Below, in pieces: positions 27,078 through 35,127 of a stretch of 64,000 nucleotides of DNA. The stretch is taken from contig NZ_CP039731.1 of the NCBI RefSeq assembly GCF_005155025.1, forward strand, positions 3,162,001-3,226,000. The letters run 5' to 3'. The notes beneath the pieces are model-generated. The model saw only the letters and a program-made list of their open reading frames with translations. It did no database searches and was not told the origin of the DNA. This stretch comes from Aquitalea aquatilis. GTDB taxonomy: Bacteria > Pseudomonadota > Gammaproteobacteria > Burkholderiales > Chromobacteriaceae. Position numbers and translations under genes: made by a program. The stretch's first letter is position 1. The number at the start of each line of letters is the position of its first letter.

Positions 27078-28355
27078 ATGATCATGAGTGGATATAACGC
27101 AGTTCTGGCAAGAAATACGACAAATGCTCCTGAGAATATGGGTCCTTATTCGCAGACAGCCGCTTTCTCTCATTACAATAATCTGTCGGCACAATTGCCG
27201 ATTGATCCGGCATCCGGCCAATTGGTAGCTGGCGGTGTAAAAGAGCAGGCTGAGCAATCCTTTAAAAACATCAAGGCCATTGTCGAAAGTATCGACCATG
27301 TTATGGATGATGTGGTCAGAATCACCATCTTCCTCAAGAATATTGCCGATCTTGACGCGGTAAATCAGGTCTATGCCACATTCTTCCCGGCTTATCGTCC
27401 TGCATTGACCACGGTAGCGGTAGCTGCATTGCCGCTGGGCGCACTGGTGCAAGTGGAAGCACTGGTTTCCAATGGCGAGGGTACCATTCCGAATGCACCG
27501 CAAGCCGGTGATCTGGTGAAAATCGCCAAAAATATCGAAAAAGCACCGATCAGCCCGCTGTCCACGCAGACCGTGGCTTTTTCCCACTACAACAATATCT
27601 CGGCGCAATTGCCGATTAATCCGCTATCCGGTCAATTGGTAGCTGGCGGTGTGAAAGAACAGACCGCGCAATGCCTGAAGAATGTCAAGGCCATTCTGGA
27701 AGGGATTGATGTGCCTTTTGACGATATCGTCAAGGTTAATGTCTTCCTGAAAAACTTCGCAGATATTGATGCCGTCAATGAAGTTTATACGACCTTTTTC
27801 CCGGATTCGGCCATTGCCCGCGCGGTAGCCTATTTCCCGGCCCGTACGGTTATTGCTGCCGCAGCATTGCCGATGGATGCACTGGTGCAAATCGAAGTCG
27901 TGGTATCGCATGGCGATGGCACGCCGCCGCAAGCAGTTGAAGACCGCCACGGCATCGTGATCAAGGCAAATAACACCGCTGCTGCACCGAAAGACCGTCT
28001 GTCCACCCAGACCGTAGCCTTCTCGCACTACAACCATCTGTCCGCCCAACTGCCGCTGGATGCAGCAAGCGGTGCGCTGGTGGCTGGCGGCATCAAGGAA
28101 CAGGCTGCGCAGTGCCTGAAGAATATCAAGGCCATTGTTGAAAGCATCAACCACCAGCTGGCTGACGTGGTCAAGGTGAATATCTTCCTCAAGAATATCG
28201 AGGATATCGCTGCCATCGACGAGGTGTATGCCACCTTCTTCCCGACTGGCACGCCGGCCCGCCGTATCGTTGGCGTGGCAGCGTTGCCGGGCAATGCCCT
28301 GCTGCAGATCGATGCAGTGGTGTCGCATGCGGAAGGCACTGCACCGCAAGCCTGA
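27078..28355 (+). CDS. Protein of three fused RidA domains
   Basis: A 425-residue protein made of three tandem RidA/YjgF domains (about residues 8-132, 148-277 and 294-417), each with 'FSHYN(N/H)(L/I)SAQLP', 'LVAGG(V/I)KEQ' and 'FLKN'. RidA normally works as a homotrimer with active sites between subunits, so this may be a single-chain trimer. The catalytic Arg (Arg105 of E. coli RidA) is Leu110 in domain 1 but Arg256 and Arg395 in domains 2 and 3; the Glu120 equivalent is Glu127, Glu273 and Asp412. AAAGGTGA supports the ATG at 27078; GTG 27072 and ATG 27084 are alternatives. A terminator follows. Codon use is more AT-rich in domain 1. Confidence 0.93.
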   Translation: MIMSGYNAVLARNTTNAPENMGPYSQTAAFSHYNNLSAQLPIDPASGQLVAGGVKEQAEQSFKNIKAIVESIDHVMDDVVRITIFLKNIADLDAVNQVYATFFPAYRPALTTVAVAALPLGALVQVEALVSNGEGTIPNAPQAGDLVKIAKNIEKAPISPLSTQTVAFSHYNNISAQLPINPLSGQLVAGGVKEQTAQCLKNVKAILEGIDVPFDDIVKVNVFLKNFADIDAVNEVYTTFFPDSAIARAVAYFPARTVIAAAALPMDALVQIEVVVSHGDGTPPQAVEDRHGIVIKANNTAAAPKDRLSTQTVAFSHYNHLSAQLPLDAASGALVAGGIKEQAAQCLKNIKAIVESINHQLADVVKVNIFLKNIEDIAAIDEVYATFFPTGTPARRIVGVAALPGNALLQIDAVVSHAEGTAPQA

Positions 28356-28400
28356 GCATGACAGGCTGGGACATAAGCAACTGCCTTGTTCCTTAAAATG

Positions 28401-28435
28401 AAGAAAGCCGGGTTTTTACCCGGCTTTCTTTTTTT
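28401..28435 (+). terminator. Intrinsic terminator after the triple-RidA gene
   Basis: AAAGCCGGGT and ACCCGGCTTT form a perfect 10-bp stem around TTTT, followed by CTTTTTTT. It lies between convergent genes and the A-run on the left would let it work in both directions. Confidence 0.92.
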
Positions 28436-28511
28436 GCTTGCAGATAGCTTGTGCCAACAGGCGTGGCGGCCATCACGGCTGAGCCCATGGCCACCACGCA
28501 AGCAGATCGTA

Positions 28512-30050
28512 TCAGTGCGCCTGGCTGGTATCGGCCACCCGTGTCGGGCGCGGGGCCAGCCAGATGGCGCAGGCAGCCACGATAAAGGACAGACCGGTCA
28601 GCCAGAAGATCTGGTTGGTCGCCAGCATGATGCTTTGTGATTGCAATAGCTGGGCCAGCTGGCCGGTGGCGGCATCGATGCTCAGGCCGCTGTCACGCAG
28701 TGCGCGCAAGGTGCTGCCCGTGCTGTCTATGCTGCCGACCAGATCAGCATGGTTATAGCTGGCCTTGTCATCCCAGGCGGTGGTCACCAGCGAGGTGGCA
28801 AAAGCGCCGGACAAGGTACGCATGAAGCTCATCAGCCCGGCGGCGGCCGCCATTTCCTGTGGCTCGACGCTGGCCATGGCCAGCCCGGTGAGCGGCACGA
28901 AGAAGAAGGGCATGCCTACGCCCTGGAACAACAGCGGCAGCGCTACTTGCCAGAAACCCATGTCAGTCGTGGAGAAGCTGCGGTACAGCGTGACACCGCC
29001 CAGCCACATCACCCCCATGAACACCAGCGGGCGCGGATCGACCCGGGTGGACAGCTGCGCCACCAGCGGTGCCACCAGCACGGCCAGGATGCCGCTCATG
29101 GCCGTGGCGTGGCCGGCTTCGGTGGCGGTGTAGCCCATATAGCTCTGCAGCCATTGTGGGGTCAGCACCGTGGCACCGAAGAAGGAACCGAAAGCCAGCG
29201 AGATGGTAAGCACGCTGGCCCAGTAGCCACGGTGGCGGAATACCCGCAGGTTCACCACCGGGTTGCGTTCGGTCAGCTCCCAGATGAGGAAGGAGGCAAA
29301 GCCGACTGCCGCCGTTACCGACAGGGCGATGATCTCGGCCGAGTTGAACCAGTCCAGGTTCTTGCCTTCGTCCAGCATGATCTGCAAGGCGGCCACCCAC
29401 ACCACCAGCAGGCCCAGCCCGACGGCATCGACGCGGATTTTCTCGCGCAGGCTTTCCTGGCTCTTCAGCAGCTGCCAGCCGGCATAGCCGCACAGCATGG
29501 TGATGGGGACGTTGATCCAGAAAATCCACGGCCAGCTCACCTGATCGCACAGCACCCCGCCCAGAATCGGCCCCATGATGGGCGCAATCAGTGTGGTCAT
29601 GCTCCATAAGCCAATGGCCGCGCCGGTTTTTTCCTTGGGGAAAATCCGCAGCAGCAAGGTTTGCGACATCGGCATCAGCGGGCCGCCGGCCAGGCCTTGC
29701 AGTACGCGGAACAGCACCAGGGTTTCCAGCGAGCCGGCCATGCCGCATAGCAGGGAAAACAGGCCGAACAGCACCATGGAGCCGATGAACAGCCGCACCG
29801 TACCCAGCCGCGCGGCCAGCCAGCCGGTGAGCGGCACCGTGATGGCTTCGGCTACGGCATAGGAGGTGATCACATATGTGCCCTGGCTGGAAGAAACCGC
29901 CAGGCCGCCGGCAATATTGGGTACCGACACATTGGCAATGGTGGTATCCAGCACGGCCACGAAGTTGGCGGCGGCCAGCACCAGGGCGGCCAGCCACAGC
30001 GTATTGCCCTGCAGCGGTTGCGGGGATGTGGGAGTTTGGCTGCTGGACAT
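28512..30050 (-). CDS. emrB: DHA2-family multidrug efflux permease (EmrB type)
   Basis: A 512-residue major facilitator with about 14 hydrophobic helices. The N-terminal 'FVAVLDTTIANVSVPNIAGG' and 'SSSQGTYVITSYAVAEAI' are the DHA2/EmrB signatures, and the family motif 'RVLQGLAGGPLMPMSQTLL' follows. It is the last gene of a three-gene tripartite pump operon (outer membrane factor, EmrA, EmrB) and follows emrA by three bases. Confidence 0.93.
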   Translation of the reverse strand: MSSSQTPTSPQPLQGNTLWLAALVLAAANFVAVLDTTIANVSVPNIAGGLAVSSSQGTYVITSYAVAEAITVPLTGWLAARLGTVRLFIGSMVLFGLFSLLCGMAGSLETLVLFRVLQGLAGGPLMPMSQTLLLRIFPKEKTGAAIGLWSMTTLIAPIMGPILGGVLCDQVSWPWIFWINVPITMLCGYAGWQLLKSQESLREKIRVDAVGLGLLVVWVAALQIMLDEGKNLDWFNSAEIIALSVTAAVGFASFLIWELTERNPVVNLRVFRHRGYWASVLTISLAFGSFFGATVLTPQWLQSYMGYTATEAGHATAMSGILAVLVAPLVAQLSTRVDPRPLVFMGVMWLGGVTLYRSFSTTDMGFWQVALPLLFQGVGMPFFFVPLTGLAMASVEPQEMAAAAGLMSFMRTLSGAFATSLVTTAWDDKASYNHADLVGSIDSTGSTLRALRDSGLSIDAATGQLAQLLQSQSIMLATNQIFWLTGLSFIVAACAIWLAPRPTRVADTSQAH

Positions 30051-30053
30051 GGC

Positions 30054-31217
30054 TTACTCGCTATGGCTGGTGCTGGCGGTGTCGATGGTGACTTCCATCG
30101 ATAGCCCTACTTGCAGCGGATGGGCGCGCAGTTCGGCCGGGTCCAGTGCGATGCGTACCGGCAGGCGCTGCACCACCTTGATCCAGTTGCCGGTGGCGTT
30201 TTGCGCCGGGATGGTGGCAAAGGCGGCACCCGAGCCACCGGACAGGCCGGCCACCTTGCCGTGGTAAGTGATGCGGCTGCCGTACAGGTCGGCCGTCAGC
30301 GTGGCCGCTTGGCCGATGTGTACCTTGTCCAGCTGCACTTCCTTGAAGTTGGCGTCCACATGCACCTGCTGCAACGGTACTACCGACATCAGCTGGGTGC
30401 CGGACTGCACACGCTGGCCGGTCTGCACCTGGCGCTTGGCCACCACGCCATCCACCGGGGAGCGGATCACCGTGCGTGCCAGGTCGAGGCGAGCCTGGTC
30501 ACGCTTGGCGCGGGCCAGGGCCACTTCGGGGTTGTTGTCCACTGTGGTGTTGACGGTGAGGGTCTGGTTGGCCTTGAGCGAACCCTGCGCGGCACGGGCA
30601 TTGGCTTCGGCCTGTTTGGCGGCGGCTTCGGCGGCGGCCAGGCTGGCGCTGGCCGTGCTGAACACGTTTTGCGCATTGCTCAGCTCCTCACCGGATACCG
30701 AACCGCTCTTGGCCAGTGCCTGGCGACGATGCAGGTCCAGCTCGGCGCGTTGCAGGTCGGCGCGGGCAGAGGCCAGTTGCGCATTGCTGCGTGCCTGGTC
30801 GGCAATACGCGCCTGAATCTGCGCCTGCAGGCCTTCGTCGCTGGCCAGATAGCCTTGCACGCGGCGTTCGGCACGGGCCAGTTCGGCTTCGGCCTGCGAC
30901 AGGTTCAGCTTGGCGTCGCTGTCATCCAGCCGAGCCAGCATGTCGCCGCGCTTGACGGCCTGGGTATCCACCGCCAGTACCTCGCGCACGGTGCCGGTGA
31001 CTTCCGGGGTGACCTGGGCAATTTCGGCTGCAACATAGGCATTGTCGGTGCTGACATGGTGGGAGGCCACCAGTACCCAGTAGCTACCGGCCGCCAGCGC
31101 GCCCAGGGCGACGACACCGCCAAGCAGGGTAAACAGTTTCTTGCGTTTGGCCAGGCGCAGCTGGTCGCTGGTTTGGGGGGCTTGGCTGGCGGGCAGGGTG
31201 TGGCTGATATCACTCAT
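30054..31217 (-). CDS. emrA: Membrane fusion protein of the efflux pump (EmrA/HlyD type)
   Basis: A 387-residue periplasmic adaptor: cytoplasmic tail, one membrane helix at about 28-50, then 'HHVSTDNAYVAAEIAQVTPEV' (lipoyl half-motif), a long Ala/Glu/Arg-rich coiled coil at about 100-210, and the second half 'RSPVDGVVAKRQVQTGQRV'. It links the inner membrane permease to the outer membrane factor. Operon position between the two supports this. Confidence 0.93.
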   Translation of the reverse strand: MSDISHTLPASQAPQTSDQLRLAKRKKLFTLLGGVVALGALAAGSYWVLVASHHVSTDNAYVAAEIAQVTPEVTGTVREVLAVDTQAVKRGDMLARLDDSDAKLNLSQAEAELARAERRVQGYLASDEGLQAQIQARIADQARSNAQLASARADLQRAELDLHRRQALAKSGSVSGEELSNAQNVFSTASASLAAAEAAAKQAEANARAAQGSLKANQTLTVNTTVDNNPEVALARAKRDQARLDLARTVIRSPVDGVVAKRQVQTGQRVQSGTQLMSVVPLQQVHVDANFKEVQLDKVHIGQAATLTADLYGSRITYHGKVAGLSGGSGAAFATIPAQNATGNWIKVVQRLPVRIALDPAELRAHPLQVGLSMEVTIDTASTSHSE

Positions 31218-31267
31218 GATGGTTCTCTAGTATGCGGTTTGTCTGTGTGTGTGCCGGTAGGGTGGGT

Positions 31268-32707
31268 TCAGGCTTGCTGATAGCCGCCGCCCAGCGCCTT
31301 GATCAGGCTGACGTCAAGCAGCAGTAGCCGGGTTTCCAGGCTGGCAGCGCTGCGACGAGTGGCAATGACGTTATCTTCGGCATTCAGCACATCCAGATAG
31401 CTGGCCAGCCCGCCCTGGTAGCGGTTCTGCATGACCTGATAGGACTGTTCGGCGGTTTTCAGGGCCAGTCGGCGCTGCTCCAGCTGCGGACCAAGCTCCT
31501 TTTCCTGTGCCATTACGTCGGCGACATCGTGCAGGGCTTGGGTCAGTGTCTGGTTGTAGCTGGCGACGGCGGCATCGTATTCGGCACGTGCCACGCGGTA
31601 ATTACCCTGCAGCGCCCCGCCACGGAAAATGGGGAGTGAAATGGCCGGGCCGATGCCGCCGACGTCCGAGCCGCTCTTGCCCAGCAGGCTCAGGCCCAGC
31701 GACTGCACGCCCAGATAGGCCGACAGATTGACATTGGGGTAGAACGCCGCGTGGGCCACATCGATGCGGCTGGCTGCGGCTTCGGCGCGCAGGCGGGCGG
31801 CGGCCAGGTCGGGCCGGCGGCCCAGCAAGTCTGCCTGCAGGGTGGCGGGCAGGCCCTGCGCGTGCAGCAGGCTGGCTTGTGGTCGGGCAATCGCCAGCCC
31901 GCGATCCGGCCCGGCCCCCATCAGGGCGGCGAGGCTGTAGCGCTGCTGGGCAATGGCCTGACGCGCTGCGCTGAGGTCGGCGCTGGCACCGGCAGCGCGG
32001 GATTCGGCCTGGCGCAGGCTGCCCAGGGTTTCCAGGCCGTTGTCGTAGCGTTGCTGCAAAAGTTCGACGCTGTGGCGGCGCACGGCCAGTGCTTGCTCGG
32101 CGGCATCCTGTTCGGCAAACAGGCGGGCCAGCTCAGCATAGCTGGCGGCAATCGAGCTGGTCAGTGTCAGCCGGCTCTGCGCGGCTTCGGCCTCGGCGGC
32201 AGCCAGTTCCGAACTGGCGGCGGCCACGGCGGCGCGGTTTTTGCCCCAGAAATCGAACTCGTAGCTGAAGTTCAGCTCTACGCTGGCAGAGTTGTTGTAG
32301 CCGTGGGGGACATAGGCTGCCGGCATGCCGTTGTTATAGCTTTGCTTGAGCTTGGTGACCGAGCTGTCCAGGCTGACACTGGGCAGCCGGCTGGCACCGG
32401 CCTGTTCGGCCTGACCCGCAGCTTTGGCCAGGCGGGCCTGGGCGGCGGCAAGGTCGGGTGCGTTGCTCAGTGCTTCCTGCATGATGGCATTGAGCTGACT
32501 GTCGTTATAATCCAGCCACCAGTTGCTGTTGGCCCATTGGGCTGGGGTGGCGGGGAGGCTTTGCTGGCTGGCCAGCTCGGTGGTGGTTTTGTTGCGGGCG
32601 GCCGGGCCCAGTTCGGGCACGCTGGCGCAGCCGGTCAGCAACAGGCTGGCTAGCAGCGAAAGTTGCAACAGGGTGTGCCCGCGGCGCATGCTTGATGTGG
32701 TGTCCAT
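31268..32707 (-). CDS. Outer membrane efflux lipoprotein (NodT/OprM type)
   Basis: A 479-residue TolC-superfamily outer membrane factor with a lipobox (LLTGC at about residues 23-27), two OEP repeats rich in Ala, Gln and Leu, and conserved 'GRRPDLAAARLRAEAA' and 'YPNVNLSAYLG'. It is the first gene of the operon, downstream of a clear sigma-70 promoter and TetR operators. ATG at 32707 is favoured; the ATG at 32689 would also keep the signal peptide. Confidence 0.9.
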   Translation of the reverse strand: MDTTSSMRRGHTLLQLSLLASLLLTGCASVPELGPAARNKTTTELASQQSLPATPAQWANSNWWLDYNDSQLNAIMQEALSNAPDLAAAQARLAKAAGQAEQAGASRLPSVSLDSSVTKLKQSYNNGMPAAYVPHGYNNSASVELNFSYEFDFWGKNRAAVAAASSELAAAEAEAAQSRLTLTSSIAASYAELARLFAEQDAAEQALAVRRHSVELLQQRYDNGLETLGSLRQAESRAAGASADLSAARQAIAQQRYSLAALMGAGPDRGLAIARPQASLLHAQGLPATLQADLLGRRPDLAAARLRAEAAASRIDVAHAAFYPNVNLSAYLGVQSLGLSLLGKSGSDVGGIGPAISLPIFRGGALQGNYRVARAEYDAAVASYNQTLTQALHDVADVMAQEKELGPQLEQRRLALKTAEQSYQVMQNRYQGGLASYLDVLNAEDNVIATRRSAASLETRLLLLDVSLIKALGGGYQQA

Positions 32708-32722
32708 AATATTGCCAAGGTC

Positions 32723-32799
32723 TTTAACTGTACGGTACGGTACGGTTATAATGCAGCCGAATATTGTCGTCAAGAAAAACTGTACAGTTTGGTACTGTT
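32723..32799. promoter_or_regulatory. Divergent promoters and paired 22-bp operators of the efflux operon and tetR
   Basis: On the minus strand TTGACG (32768-32773) and TATAAC (32745-32750) are spaced by 17 bases and point to the efflux operon. On the plus strand TTTAAC (32723-32728) and TATAAT (32747-32752), spaced by 18, point to tetR. Two 22-bp imperfect palindromes share the pattern AAC-N-GTAC-N-GTNN-N-GTAC-N-GTT: operator 1 at 32726-32747 covers the tetR spacer and touches the efflux -10; operator 2 at 32778-32799 lies upstream of the efflux -35 and in the tetR leader. Confidence 0.8.
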
Positions 32800-32810
32800 T
32801 CGGAGTGTGA

Positions 32811-33410
32811 ATGCGTACAAAAAGCGAAGAACGTCGTCAGCACATGGTGGCAACGGCGGCAGAGGTGTTTTTGCAGCGTGGCTACGAGGCTACGTCGATG
32901 GCGGAAATCTGCAGCCGTGTGGGTGGCTCCAAAGCCACGCTATATGGCTATTTCAAGTCCAAGGAAGAGCTGTTTCTGAGTGTGATGAAGATGCTGGCCG
33001 AGGAGCGCATGTCGCAGGCTTATGCGCGACTGGTGCCGGGCGGGGATATTGCCGCCGCTTTGCGCGCTTTTGCGGAAAACTACCTGCAGGTCATCCTGGG
33101 ACCGGATTTGATGGCCATGCGCGGCATCATCGTCGGCGAGTTGGTGCGTGCCGGGGCGGCGCAGCAGTTTTATGATGCCGGCCCGCGCCAGGGTTGGAAC
33201 AAGGTGGCGGCCTATCTGGGGGCGGAAATGGCGGCCGGGCGCTTGCGTCAGGCGGATGGCTGGGTGGCCGCCATGCATTTGCTGTCGCTGATACAGGCTG
33301 AGTATCAGCAGACCTTCATGATTGGCGTGGTCAGTGAACAAGACCTGACCCTGCTGCAAGAACGGGTGGCCAGGGGAGTGGAGGTATTCATGGCCTGGTA
33401 CGGGGTGTAG
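32811..33410 (+). CDS. TetR/AcrR family repressor of the efflux operon
   Basis: A 199-residue TetR regulator. The HTH segment 'TSMAEICSRVGGSKATLYGYF' lies at about residues 28-48, followed by 'KSKEELFLSVM'. The C-terminal ligand domain resembles the AefR-like group. It is divergent from the efflux genes and its own leader contains one of the two operators, so it should repress both itself and the pump until an inducer binds. GGAG lies six bases before the ATG. Confidence 0.92.
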   Translation: MRTKSEERRQHMVATAAEVFLQRGYEATSMAEICSRVGGSKATLYGYFKSKEELFLSVMKMLAEERMSQAYARLVPGGDIAAALRAFAENYLQVILGPDLMAMRGIIVGELVRAGAAQQFYDAGPRQGWNKVAAYLGAEMAAGRLRQADGWVAAMHLLSLIQAEYQQTFMIGVVSEQDLTLLQERVARGVEVFMAWYGV

Positions 33411-33507
33411 TGCTGTTCCTGCCATGCCGATGCAAAAACCGGCCAAGGCGCTGATGCCGCTCACTCGTTGCGATCAATGTTCAAAGCATCCTAAGCCAGG
33501 AATGATG

Positions 33508-34062
33508 ATGAAGATTTTTGGTATCTTGATCGCATTATTTTCCAGCGCAGTGCTGGCCAAGCCCATTTTTGAAACCTACACCGAAGAGAAAACCACGGGC
33601 TGGTCGGTCGTGTCTCAGGCGCTGGCGGGGGTGATCGTCCGTTCTGATGCGGATTTAAAATTGCAGGCCGATCAAGAAATGGCAGAAAAAGGCGTGAAGG
33701 CTGGCGACTATCGGCAGCTCTTTGTCAGTCGCAAGATTCCCTTGTCTGCTGATCACAAGACCTTTCTTTTTGTGCGGCCCAAATCTTTCCCATATTTCCA
33801 GGCTTTCTATGGTGCGCATATTTTCTGCCACTGGATCGTCGATGATCGAAACAACATTCTCTACGGCGGCAATTCGGATGCTTTCCGGGTGCTGGGCAGT
33901 AGCAGAAACGGGATGAAAGACATCGAGGAGGCGCAATGCCGTGGCGGGAAATGCTACCTGGTGAAGCTTGCTTTCAAGGCTGGAAAATACCAAGAGACCT
34001 CCTGCGCAACGCAAGATATCGACAGCGGCAAGGTCACGAAAGGCTGTGATTCTGGCAAGTAG
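33508..34062 (+). CDS. Hypothetical secreted protein
   Basis: A 184-residue protein with a short signal peptide ('MKIFGILIALFSSAVLAKP', cleavage after VLA). The mature part contains five Cys ('HIFCHWIVDD', 'EEAQCRGGKCYLV', 'TSCATQD', 'GCDSGK'), fitting disulfide formation in the periplasm. The family is not recognised. Three consecutive ATG codons begin at 33502; AGGA at 33498-33501 best supports the third. Confidence 0.72.
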   Translation: MKIFGILIALFSSAVLAKPIFETYTEEKTTGWSVVSQALAGVIVRSDADLKLQADQEMAEKGVKAGDYRQLFVSRKIPLSADHKTFLFVRPKSFPYFQAFYGAHIFCHWIVDDRNNILYGGNSDAFRVLGSSRNGMKDIEEAQCRGGKCYLVKLAFKAGKYQETSCATQDIDSGKVTKGCDSGK

Positions 34063-34179
34063 CGTGAGGCGTTCAGATCGTTCAGCGCAGCAGCAGTGAG
34101 TTTGTACATATTAAGCAAAGTATTCGTGGCCCGATCTGTGTGCTTAAAGCGCGCTTATGCTGGAGTGGCTGCTGCAATC

Positions 34180-34220
34180 AAAAAAGCACCGTTTCCCATA
34201 TGTGGGGACGGTGCTTTTTT
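34180..34220. terminator. Bidirectional intrinsic terminator
   Basis: Between convergent genes, GCACCGT (34186-34192) pairs with ACGGTGC (34208-34214), flanked by A6 on the left and T6 on the right, with an inner CCCA/TGGG stem. It should end both the secreted-protein transcript and the gntR transcript. Confidence 0.9.
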
Positions 34221-34252
34221 AAGTGAACAGCGTTAAGGCGGTGGCCTGATGC

Positions 34253-34900
34253 TCAGTTACACAGCGTTTTCAGATACTGGCCGGCATTGAAGAGGTCGCG
34301 CTCGATGGCGCGGCGCACGGCGGACGGGTCCTGGCGCTGCAGGGCGCGCATCATGTCTTCATGGCAGTCGTTCATGATGCTCCACACGTGCGGGTCCTGG
34401 TGCAGCTGGTTGGAGATGGGGCCGACGTGCAGCCATACGCTTTCGATCAGGGCCAGCAGCATGGCCGAGCCGGAGGCGCGGTAAAGGGTGATGTGGAACT
34501 CTTCGTTGGCCGTCAGGTAGCCTTTGACGTCGTGTTCCTTGATCGCCTGCTCCATGGTGACGGTCAGTTGTTCCAGCAGCTTGTAATCGGCACCGCTCAG
34601 GTTGCGTGCGCCTTTTTCGGCGGCTTCACCTTCCAGCAACATGCGGGTTTGCAGGATGTCATCAAACTGGGTGCGAGTCAGTTGCGGCACGGTGACGCCG
34701 CAGTTGGGAATATTGGCCAGAGCCTTTTCCGCGACCAGTCGTTGCAGTGCAGTGCGAACCGGCATTTCACCGACCTGCATGTCCTGTGCCAGCTGTTTGA
34801 TCTTGAGTCGTTCGCCGGGCAGCCAGCGGCCGAGTGACAGCCATTGGCGCAGCGTGGTGTAGGTTTCGTCCTGCAGGGTGGAGGAGGCTGAAGTCTTCAT
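34253..34900 (-). CDS. GntR family (FadR/FCD subgroup) transcriptional regulator
   Basis: A 215-residue regulator: winged HTH at about 10-75 with 'LKIKQLAQDMQVGEMPVRTA' and 'LVAEKALANIPNCGVTV', then an all-helical FCD ligand domain with 'ANEEFHITLYRASG' and 'HEDMMRALQRQD', whose His and Asp residues usually bind a metal and a carboxylate effector. It is divergent from the glutamine-synthetase-like and aminotransferase genes and probably controls them. The start at 34900 is chosen by family alignment; ATG 34945 is an alternative. Confidence 0.9.
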   Translation of the reverse strand: MKTSASSTLQDETYTTLRQWLSLGRWLPGERLKIKQLAQDMQVGEMPVRTALQRLVAEKALANIPNCGVTVPQLTRTQFDDILQTRMLLEGEAAEKGARNLSGADYKLLEQLTVTMEQAIKEHDVKGYLTANEEFHITLYRASGSAMLLALIESVWLHVGPISNQLHQDPHVWSIMNDCHEDMMRALQRQDPSAVRRAIERDLFNAGQYLKTLCN

Positions 34901-34986
34901 CGTTGGCGGGTCGGTGAGTATTGGAGTTTGCCACAAGGATACCATAGCAGCAGTAGTGCTGTGATGCTTAGCTTTTTTTCATTTAT

Positions 34987-35026
34987 TTGATCAAAAATTG
35001 ACATTGAAATTTTATCTTACTATGAT
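34987..35026 (+). promoter_or_regulatory. Sigma-70 promoter with adjacent palindrome for the ligase/aminotransferase operon
   Basis: TTGACA (34998-35003) and TATGAT (35021-35026) are separated by 17 bases. A perfect 10-bp palindrome TTTGATCAAA (34987-34996) lies directly upstream of the -35 and is a candidate GntR operator. The leader to the ATG at 35128 is about 95 bases. Confidence 0.75.
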
Positions 35027-35127
35027 TATTTCTAGCTTTAATTCCGGTATTTACATTTAATTTCATTCGGGTTGGTGCGGTATTGGAATGCAAGCTATTT
35101 TGCACATATGATCATAAAGGAGAAATC

